From JAHFOW01 sp964370795 (lineage in GTDB: Bacteria; Planctomycetota; Brocadiia; Brocadiales; Brocadiaceae): a stretch of 5,697 nt of DNA. The position numbers were made by a program, and so were the translations under genes. This document shows, one piece after another, positions 1 to 4,753 of this stretch (position 1 is the first letter of the stretch; each line of letters starts with the position of its first letter). A model generated the notes under the pieces. The model worked only from the letters and a program-made list of their open reading frames with translations, did no database searches and was not told the DNA's origin. Location: contig CAYJME010000212.1 of NCBI GenBank assembly GCA_964370795.1, positions 1 through 5,697 on the forward strand, in the 5' to 3' direction.

Positions 1-1
1 T

Positions 2-886
2 TATTCTGCCCATTACAAGCAGGAAGTGGGTTTTTTCTACAATTTTGACCTGATCAACGACCAGGAAGTTGCCAAAGCTCTGCTGGATGCGGCTGTGAAT
101 TGGGCCAGGCGGCAGAATATCACTTCCATCCTGGGCCCGCGCGGGTTTCTTCGTTCTCAGGGTTTCGGTTTACTTGTGGAGGGTTTTGACGAAATCCCAG
201 CGGTCGGCGTCCCTTACAATTTTCCGTATTACCAGTCCTTACTCGAAAATTACGGCTTCGCCAAAGAAGCGGATATTTTATCGGGTTATATGGTCCGTTC
301 CGATGAACTACCGGAAAAAGTGTTCGCTGCAGCCGACCGGGTGGCTGAACGCGGCAATTTCAAGGTGCTCCAGTTCAAACGCAAACGTGACCTGAAACCC
401 TGGATTCCCATGGTCGATCTGGTATACCGCGAAGCTTTCCTGGAAAATCCGAATTATTTTCCAACCACGCCGGATGAATTTGCTTTAATGGCGCAAGCCA
501 TTTATCAGATCGCTGATCCACGGCTGATCAAAATTATTACTCAAGACGATAAAATTGCTGGCTTTATTTTGGGGTACCCTAACATCAATCGCGCACTGCA
601 AAAAACTCACGGACGGCTGTGGCCTTTCGGCTGGGTCGCACTACTGCGCGCGATGCGCGATACCCGCCATGTGGACTTGAACGGCCTGGGCTTACTGCCA
701 GAGTACCAGGGACGCGGCGCAAACATCATGCTCTATGCAGAGGTCGAGCGCAGCCTGCGCGCTGTTGGTGCTGAATACGCTGAGATGATTCAGATTGACG
801 AACGTAATTTCAACAGTTTTTCTGATATGCAAACGGTTGGGGTGCATGTGCACAAACGTCACCGCCTCTACCGTCTATCCTTATAG
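2..886 (+). CDS. GNAT-fold acetyltransferase-like protein, 5' end missing
   Basis: This is the C-terminal part (about 294 codons) of a cytosolic GNAT-superfamily protein. The frame is open to the left edge (reading YSAHYKQEVGFFYNF), so the GTG at 26 is probably an internal Val codon and the true start lies upstream. The early part has the pattern FFYNFDLINDQEVAKALLDA, then GPRGF and VPYNFPYY, typical of a ~370-390 aa family of uncharacterised bacterial N-acetyltransferase-like proteins. The C-terminal half carries a GNAT acetyl-CoA loop: LGLLPEYQGRGAN, with QGRGA encoded at 707-721. It is followed by IDERNFNSF and a final KRHRLYR, matching the late GNAT motif in which an aromatic residue closes the fold. 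The substrate cannot be read from sequence. The gene ends in TAG, converges on the lipoprotein block and has no visible frame damage. The fold assignment is fairly sure; the acceptor and pathway are unknown. Confidence 0.8.
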   Translation, partial: YSAHYKQEVGFFYNFDLINDQEVAKALLDAAVNWARRQNITSILGPRGFLRSQGFGLLVEGFDEIPAVGVPYNFPYYQSLLENYGFAKEADILSGYMVRSDELPEKVFAAADRVAERGNFKVLQFKRKRDLKPWIPMVDLVYREAFLENPNYFPTTPDEFALMAQAIYQIADPRLIKIITQDDKIAGFILGYPNINRALQKTHGRLWPFGWVALLRAMRDTRHVDLNGLGLLPEYQGRGANIMLYAEVERSLRAVGAEYAEMIQIDERNFNSFSDMQTVGVHVHKRHRLYRLSL

Positions 887-908
887 TTGGGCTGCCAGGA
901 AGTCATAT

Positions 909-930
909 GAATAGCCCCATGGAGCTATTC
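909..930 (-). terminator. Hairpin between convergent genes, possible 3' end signal
   Basis: The arms GAATAGC (909-915) and GCTATTC (924-930) form a 7-bp stem. Read on the minus strand the stem extends through a U-G pair to 9 bp with a CAUG loop. On the plus strand that position is a C-A mismatch, so the structure favours the minus-strand transcript, 31-52 nt past the stop of lipoprotein A. It also lies just after the stop of the GNAT gene. There is no T-run on either side, so it is not a textbook intrinsic terminator. It may instead be a processing or 3'-protecting hairpin. Confidence 0.4.
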
Positions 931-960
931 TCCTCACTCATTCAGGATATAAAAATCATC

Positions 961-2025
961 CTAGTCCAACTCATCAATCCCCAACAAGACTATTCTAGCT
1001 AGTTTAACAATGCTTTCTTTGGTATGTTCCAACGGCAAAGTACCCCCAGCTCCTAATATCTCTTCAAAAAATGCTCTCGGTGACTCCGCTCCTCCCGCAT
1101 ACTGGATCTTCAGCATCTCATAGAGTGCTTCATCTCCTTTAAGCTCTTCAAGTAAAATCACCTCATCAGGCAAGGGGAAACTACTATATTTAATTACACG
1201 TCCCATTTCCAACAAAACTACCTTCTTTGTTTGACCATTTAATAGTTTTTGGACATATCCATCTTTGTCAACAATTTCACCAATATAACTCCCAAAATAT
1301 CTCACTCCATCATAAAGGCTTGAGCGAAAGATCGCCCCCCCCATTCGCCCAGATTCAACCAAATCATATCCTCCATAAACCACCATTTTCTCACCCTTGG
1401 CATCTTTCATTCCAAGTGCTCCCACAAAGTACTCTATCCCATTTTCATCCTTTATTTTAGTTAACCCAAGAAACACGACATTGTAAAACTCTATTGGAGT
1501 ACTGAAGTCTTCATCTTTTTTCTCAATGGCACAGATGTATCCCAAATCCTGCGTTTCACTTAATACATTTCCGTCTATGTCTCTTGGCCTGCTATCTCCT
1601 CGGTACTTCGAAAAACTCCACAACTTACCCCATGTCAGTTTATTAAGTTCTTCATCGCTCAAGTTGTAATACCAATCCACGTTCACTTTGATTTCCTCGG
1701 GAGTCATCACTTCACCCCTCGCAAACTCCGTCCGTACTGTCACTTTTGTAGCTGTCACTGTCGCTTCCTCTGTCGGTGTCACGGTTACCGTTTTTACAGG
1801 TGTCATCGTAACCGACATTGTTTTCGATACTGCGGGCTGAAGAGGGGTGGGCGTTGCGTTTTGCGAAGTCCCGGTAGCTGGTACATACACACATGCCGCC
1901 AACACCATTTCCCCGATGATCAACGCACCAGCTAAATTCCTATTGGACAGCACTCCGTGAACAACCTCATAAAGTGTTCCAGCTTTACTTTTATTGCCCA
2001 GCATTTTCTGGCGCATAGTCCCCAC
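961..2025 (-). CDS. Putative surface lipoprotein A with Thr/Pro-rich linker
   Basis: A 354-residue predicted lipoprotein of unknown function. Residues 31-45 are hydrophobic and end in a lipobox, LAAC, placing the lipidated cysteine at Cys45. A preceding ~30-residue segment makes the signal peptide unusually long. Residues 46-100 are a Thr/Pro/Val-rich, low-complexity linker (TMTPV, VTVTPTEEATVTATK) of the kind that tethers a domain away from the membrane. Residues ~101-354 form a mixed, charged domain that I do not recognise. The start is GTG, chosen because AGAGGA lies 5 nt upstream and because the same position is ATG in the paralogue at 3435; initiation nearer the hydrophobic segment cannot be excluded. 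The first ~28 codons and leader are nearly identical to gene B, while the mature domains show no similarity by eye. It is last in a minus-strand series and ends in TAG. It is AT-richer than the flanking metabolic genes. Lipoprotein export is well supported; the role is unknown. Confidence 0.75.
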   Translation of the reverse strand: MGTMRQKMLGNKSKAGTLYEVVHGVLSNRNLAGALIIGEMVLAACVYVPATGTSQNATPTPLQPAVSKTMSVTMTPVKTVTVTPTEEATVTATKVTVRTEFARGEVMTPEEIKVNVDWYYNLSDEELNKLTWGKLWSFSKYRGDSRPRDIDGNVLSETQDLGYICAIEKKDEDFSTPIEFYNVVFLGLTKIKDENGIEYFVGALGMKDAKGEKMVVYGGYDLVESGRMGGAIFRSSLYDGVRYFGSYIGEIVDKDGYVQKLLNGQTKKVVLLEMGRVIKYSSFPLPDEVILLEELKGDEALYEMLKIQYAGGAESPRAFFEEILGAGGTLPLEHTKESIVKLARIVLLGIDELD

Positions 2026-2030
2026 CGTTT

Positions 2031-2036
2031 TCCTCT
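2031..2036 (-). promoter_or_regulatory. Ribosome binding site of lipoprotein A
   Basis: AGAGGA on the minus strand, 5 nt before the GTG start at 2025. The motif and spacing are identical in front of lipoprotein B. Both support the long N-terminus and the use of GTG here in place of the paralogue's ATG. Confidence 0.6.
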
Positions 2037-2060
2037 ATTCCATGATCTGAAAGCGATTGC

Positions 2061-2089
2061 CGTATATTTAGCTTCAACGAGATCCGCAA
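2061..2089 (-). promoter_or_regulatory. Weak candidate promoter for lipoprotein A
   Basis: On the minus strand, TTGCGG (2089-2084) and TATACG (2066-2061) are 17 bp apart, resembling a sigma-70-type -35/-10 pair with only partial matches. The -10-like part (ATATACGGCAATCGC) is conserved in the copy upstream of gene B, but the -35 part is TCGCGG there. The conservation of this leader is clear; its reading as a promoter is tentative. Confidence 0.25.
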
Positions 2090-2095
2090 CCCCAT

Positions 2096-2359
2096 TCATC
2101 TTGCCTCAGTCAAAACAATCGCCTTCGCTTCATCCAACATTTCACCCATTACCGGCATCTCAATCCCTCTTGTAAGACCCAAGAGTTTCAGATACTGCAC
2201 CATCTTTATCTGATTGGCAATTTTTATCTGTTTCCCCTCCACCTGCGAAATAACCTTAAAATCCACATACTGTCGAAAACTAAGACCGACATAAGTAGCA
2301 GTCCCAATAGCCGCCAAAAAAAGAAACACCAATAAAGATATGATGAATTTTCTTATCAT
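2096..2359 (-). CDS. Small membrane-anchored protein of unknown function
   Basis: An 87-residue protein that I do not recognise. The N-terminus MIRKF is positively charged and is followed by a hydrophobic stretch at residues ~5-27 (ISLLVFLFLAAIGTATYVG), either an uncleaved membrane anchor or a signal peptide. There is no lipobox cysteine. The remaining ~60 residues are mostly polar with alternating charges (VEGKQIKIANQIKMVQYLKLL) and probably helical, outside the membrane by the positive-inside rule. It begins 14 nt after the stop of the broken lipoprotein B and ends in TGA 70 nt before lipoprotein A, so co-transcription of all three is plausible. No strong Shine-Dalgarno precedes the ATG. 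Its final codons (AIVLTEAR) lie inside the head repeat, and a matching but non-terminated remnant occurs upstream of gene B. A protein partner of the lipoproteins is possible but not shown. Confidence 0.55.
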   Translation of the reverse strand: MIRKFIISLLVFLFLAAIGTATYVGLSFRQYVDFKVISQVEGKQIKIANQIKMVQYLKLLGLTRGIEMPVMGEMLDEAKAIVLTEAR

Positions 2360-2373
2360 TACTTAATCTTATC

Positions 2374-3435
2374 TCATTTATTTTTTGCGGCAAAAATATA
2401 GTGTGTCTTCACCCACGGAAGCATCTCTTCAAGAGTAGTAATACTTTTAGGTCTTAACGTTTCAGTTCTTACGTCAAAATCAAAAAATATATTATCTTTA
2501 TCTAAATCTTGATAACCCTTTCGCTCTACCAGTCTGAAACTTGTGTATGGCATCATTCCCAAGACATATCTTAAATTCATTCCCGCGAAAGCGTAACCTT
2601 CAAAAAGAGAAAATACCTCAGGATCCTCTTCTTTAAAAAACAAATTTTCATCAATGTTGCTTAATCTCACACCCAAACCCGAATACATAATGAATTTTCC
2701 ATTATCGAAACTATATCCTGAGCTTACCGTCGTCTGCCCTGGAAAATTCATGTATAGTTCTCCATCCAGCCCACTGGTATATCTCATCTCGATACTCTTG
2801 ATTTAATCTATGGTTAATGTTTGTTCCGCTATCTTCCCCTCATCATCTCTTAACATTATTTTCGCCGGATAATTCCCGGGATTAGCTACATACTCATCCA
2901 AACTAACATTCATCTTGTTTGGGAAATTATATGTATCCAAAAATGTATAAATAATTGCTTTTGCCAATAGTTCCCTTGCACCAGGTTTGTTTTCGTTAAA
3001 AAGAAGTGACTCAACTTCATATTTGTCAAAAGTACTCTTTGTTATCTTGTCGCTTTCAAGCATCGAAAATTCCAAATCAAACTGGTATCCAGAATACTCA
3101 ATTTTTTCACTTAGCAGTATCCTCTTTTGCTCTACAGGTGCCACTTCCTGAGTCGCCGTCGCCTCCAAAGTTGGTGTTACTACCAAAGTTGGTGCCTCGC
3201 TCACCTCGGGTGTCATCTCTCCGGGTACCGATTCCGTAATTCCAGGTTGAACGGGTGCCGTCGCTGCGCTTTGAGGTACCTCGGCAACGGGTACGTTTCC
3301 GCAAGCCGCCAACAACATTCCCCCAACGATCACCGTCGCTGCCAGGTTTTTTCTGGACAGCACTCCGTGAACAACCTCATAAAGCGTTCCAGCTTCACTT
3401 TTATTCCCCAGCATTTTCTGGCGCATATTCCCCAT
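2374..3435 (-). pseudogene. Putative surface lipoprotein B, interrupted by one in-frame TAA
   Basis: A paralogue of lipoprotein A at its N-terminus. Residues 31-45 (LAATVIVGGMLLAAC) form the hydrophobic core and lipobox with Cys45, followed by a Thr/Pro/Glu-rich linker to ~103 that shares the pattern MTP...VTPTxEATxTA with A. The mature domain starts near KRILLSEK. The frame stops at TAA (2805-2803) after 210 codons (IAEQTLTID), then continues in the same frame with IKSIEMRYTSG for 142 more codons to TGA at 2374. Read through, it would be 353 aa, against 354 for A. The downstream part has no signal peptide of its own and no convincing ribosome binding site before its first ATG (2787), so it reads as the C-terminal half of one protein. 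The start is ATG with AGAGGA 5 nt upstream. The alternatives are two real, coupled genes, or a sequencing error. I do not recognise the mature domain. Confidence 0.7.
2803..2805 (-). other. In-frame TAA inside lipoprotein B
   Basis: The codon order on the minus strand is CTT ACC ATA GAT TAA ATC AAG AGT ATC GAG ATG. A single base change to a sense codon (for example CAA, AAA, TAT or TAC) would join the two halves without any indel. Confidence 0.85.
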
Positions 3436-3532
3436 CGTTTTCCTCTATTCCCTGATCTGAAAGCGATTGCCGTATATCTAGCTTGGGCGAGATCCGCGAC
3501 CACTCGCATTTTTGCCGCAGCCAAAATAATCG
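3354..3532 (-). repeat. Lipoprotein head repeat, copy B
   Basis: Direct repeat partner of 1944-2121, at a constant offset of 1410 bp until one indel near its outer end. It spans the leader, AGAGGA ribosome binding site and first ~28 codons of lipoprotein B. Its outer 32 bp resemble the 3' end of the small membrane protein gene (IILAAAK here against AIVLTEAR there), but in this copy the frame has lost its stop and an upstream TAA cuts it off. It is therefore a relic rather than a gene. Confidence 0.9.
3441..3446 (-). promoter_or_regulatory. Ribosome binding site of lipoprotein B
   Basis: AGAGGA on the minus strand, 5 nt before the ATG at 3435, identical in sequence and spacing to the site in front of gene A. 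It fixes the start of the interrupted gene. Confidence 0.6.
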
Positions 3533-3585
3533 ATTAATTCAACGGGTCCTTGGTCACCTACTCGCGCCAACCAGGCCCTCTCAGG

Positions 3586-3595
3586 CATTATAATG
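3586..3595. promoter_or_regulatory. Consensus -10 box in a perfect palindrome
   Basis: CATTATAATG is a perfect 10-bp palindrome in the divergent intergenic region. On the plus strand TATAAT (3589-3594) matches the sigma-70 -10 consensus exactly and would start RNA near 3601, giving a leader of only ~14 nt before the sulfurtransferase ATG. Because of the symmetry, a TATAAT also faces the lipoprotein genes (3592-3587), with a leader of ~145 nt. No good -35 hexamer is visible on either side, so real activity and direction are uncertain. The plus-strand reading is favoured. Confidence 0.5.
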
Positions 3596-3601
3596 GCAGT
3601 C

Positions 3602-3606
3602 AGGAA
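3602..3606 (+). promoter_or_regulatory. Ribosome binding site of the sulfurtransferase
   Basis: AGGAA lies 8 nt before the ATG at 3615, supporting that start. Confidence 0.6.
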
Positions 3607-3614
3607 TAAAATCC

Positions 3615-4484
3615 ATGATCCCACAAACTGGCTATACGCATATTACCTCCGCTGAAGAGCTTAAGACCTTTCTGGCCCAACCCGATTGGGTGATCGTTGA
3701 CTGTCGCTTCGACCTTGCCAACCCAGACTGGGGTTTTGGGGATTATCTCTATTCCCACATTCCCGGCGCCGTTTACGCGCATCTGGATTACGACCTGTCC
3801 GGTCCGCGCACAGCCTTGAACGGCCGGCATCCCCTGCCAGACCCGGATACATTCCGCGAAAAGCTTGGCCGGCTTGGCATCGACCGCAGCAAGCAAGTAG
3901 TCGTTTATGACACCACCGGCGGCAGTTATGCTGCCCGGCTTTGGTGGCTGCTCAAATATAACGGGCATGATCGGGTAGCCGTGCTGGACGGCGGTTATAG
4001 CCGTTGGCGCGGGCTGTTTGGTTACCCGACCGAATCCGGTAATCACACCAACTCCCGGGTTCGATTTACCGGCGCACCGGATCACCGCATGGTGGTCACC
4101 ACCGGCGAAATGCAGGCTTTATCAGCAAAACATGATTTCCCGCTCATCGATGCGCGCGCGCCGGAACGCTTCCGTGGCGAAGTCGAACCACTCGATCCAG
4201 TTGCCGGGCATATTCCTGGATCGGTCAACCGCTTCCATGGATTGAACCTGGATCGGGACGGCCAGTTCCTGCCGGCCAATGATTTGCGTGAAGCATTTTT
4301 AACCCTGCTGGGCACCGCGCCACCCGAGAAAGCTGTCGTTTATTGCGGTTCAGGCGTCACATCAGCCCATCACCTGGTTGCCATGGCGGTTGCCGGTCTG
4401 CCGCTGGCGCGGCTATACGCCGGCTCCTGGTCCGAATGGATTCGTGATCCTTCCCGTCCGGTTGCCCGCGGGAGCGAGAAATAA
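3615..4484 (+). CDS. sseA: Two-domain sulfurtransferase (3-mercaptopyruvate/thiosulfate type)
   Basis: A complete 289-residue rhodanese-family enzyme, the normal length for the two-domain SseA/TST group. It moves a sulfane sulfur from thiosulfate or 3-mercaptopyruvate to cyanide or a thiol acceptor through a cysteine persulfide in the cytosol. The N-terminal domain (~10-132) is the non-catalytic rhodanese fold: IVDCRFDL, HIPGAVYAHLDYDLSG, VVVYDTTGGSYAARLWW (Asp99 near the vestigial active site) and VLDGGYSRW. The C-terminal domain (~155-280) has LIDARAPERFRGEVEPLDPVAGHIPGS and the catalytic loop CGSGVTS with Cys244 (codon at 4344). CGSGVT resembles mercaptopyruvate sulfurtransferases more than the CRKGVT loop of classical rhodaneses. 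It ends with the family's usual SWSEW segment. ATG start with AGGAA 8 nt upstream. It is monocistronic by context: divergent from the lipoproteins, with a terminator within 30 nt of the TAA. No damage is seen. Donor preference is inferred from the loop only. Confidence 0.93.
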   Translation: MIPQTGYTHITSAEELKTFLAQPDWVIVDCRFDLANPDWGFGDYLYSHIPGAVYAHLDYDLSGPRTALNGRHPLPDPDTFREKLGRLGIDRSKQVVVYDTTGGSYAARLWWLLKYNGHDRVAVLDGGYSRWRGLFGYPTESGNHTNSRVRFTGAPDHRMVVTTGEMQALSAKHDFPLIDARAPERFRGEVEPLDPVAGHIPGSVNRFHGLNLDRDGQFLPANDLREAFLTLLGTAPPEKAVVYCGSGVTSAHHLVAMAVAGLPLARLYAGSWSEWIRDPSRPVARGSEK

Positions 4485-4487
4485 AAC

Positions 4488-4529
4488 AAAAAAGAGCGGT
4501 CGGCTCCTTTTTTCGAGAATACCGACCGC
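4488..4529. terminator. Overlapping two-way intrinsic terminator
   Basis: For the sulfurtransferase, GAGC (4494-4497), loop GGTCG and GCTC (4503-4506) are followed by C and six Ts (4508-4513), preceded by six As (4488-4493) that can extend the stem. For minus-strand transcription, a second hairpin, GCGGTCGG (4496-4503) with CCGACCGC (4522-4529), is followed on the minus strand by TCTTTTTTGTTTT. It would stop RNA arriving from the oxidoreductase gene. The two structures share bases and exclude each other within one RNA. Confidence 0.75.
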
Positions 4530-4566
4530 CTGTTTTACGGATAAAACCATTCTCGCGCGCGCCGCG

Positions 4567-4736
4567 CCCTGAGCTTGTCGAAGGGCCTGTGCCGTGCCCC
4601 GAGCCTGTCGAGGGGAGCCGTTCCCTGAGCCTGTCGAAGGGTTGGCAAGGATCAAACTTATCTGCCGTTCCCTGAGCTTGCCGAAGGGCATGACAATGAT
4701 TAACCCCCCTTGCCGTTCCCTGAGCTTGTCGAAGGG
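4567..4736. repeat. Cluster of five CCCTGAGCTTGTCGAAGGG elements
   Basis: Five 19-bp copies start at 4567, 4597, 4623, 4670 and 4718. Two copies (first and fifth) are exactly CCCTGAGCTTGTCGAAGGG, the third has C for T at position 9, the fourth C at position 12. The second is CCCCGAGCCTGTCGAGGGG, where changes at both ends keep the CCC(T/C)...(A/G)GGG pairing. The last three sit in a 47-48 bp unit with GCCGTT before the element and a degenerate GGCAAGGAT-like stretch after it. Each is an imperfect inverted repeat. The cluster fills the space between two convergent genes, the usual place for REP-like elements. No transposase is nearby. Reading frames through here are low-complexity artefacts. 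Confidence 0.9.
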
Positions 4737-4753
4737 TACGGCAAGGATAAACC

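Larger units (their letters stand above)
1944..2121 (-). repeat. Lipoprotein head repeat, copy A
   Basis: This segment repeats at 3354-3532 in the same orientation. Positions 1944-2090 align to 3354-3500 without gaps at 136 of 147 matches (counted by hand). Positions 2091-2121 align to 3501-3532 with one indel and about 72% identity. It covers the first ~28 codons of gene A, its ribosome binding site, the leader, and the last few codons of the small membrane protein gene. Identity drops sharply inside the gene at 1943 to roughly 60%, although the frame stays colinear through the lipobox. Confidence 0.9.

Noticed and set aside
1944..3532. Transposon or insertion sequence bounded by the two direct repeats
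   Set aside because: The repeats include coding heads of genes, there is no transposase or terminal inverted repeat, and the content between them is explained by tandem paralogues.
3127..3537. 136-aa plus-strand frame over lipoprotein B and its leader
   Set aside because: It runs antisense to the signal peptide and linker; a similar shadow over gene A follows from the repeat and the low-complexity linker.
3600..4085. 161-aa frame antisense to the sulfurtransferase
   Set aside because: It lies entirely opposite a clear, motif-complete enzyme and has no recognisable features of its own.
4567..4736. CRISPR array
   Set aside because: Repeats are only 19 bp, imperfectly palindromic and unevenly spaced (26-48 bp); the intervening segments resemble each other, and no cas genes are present.
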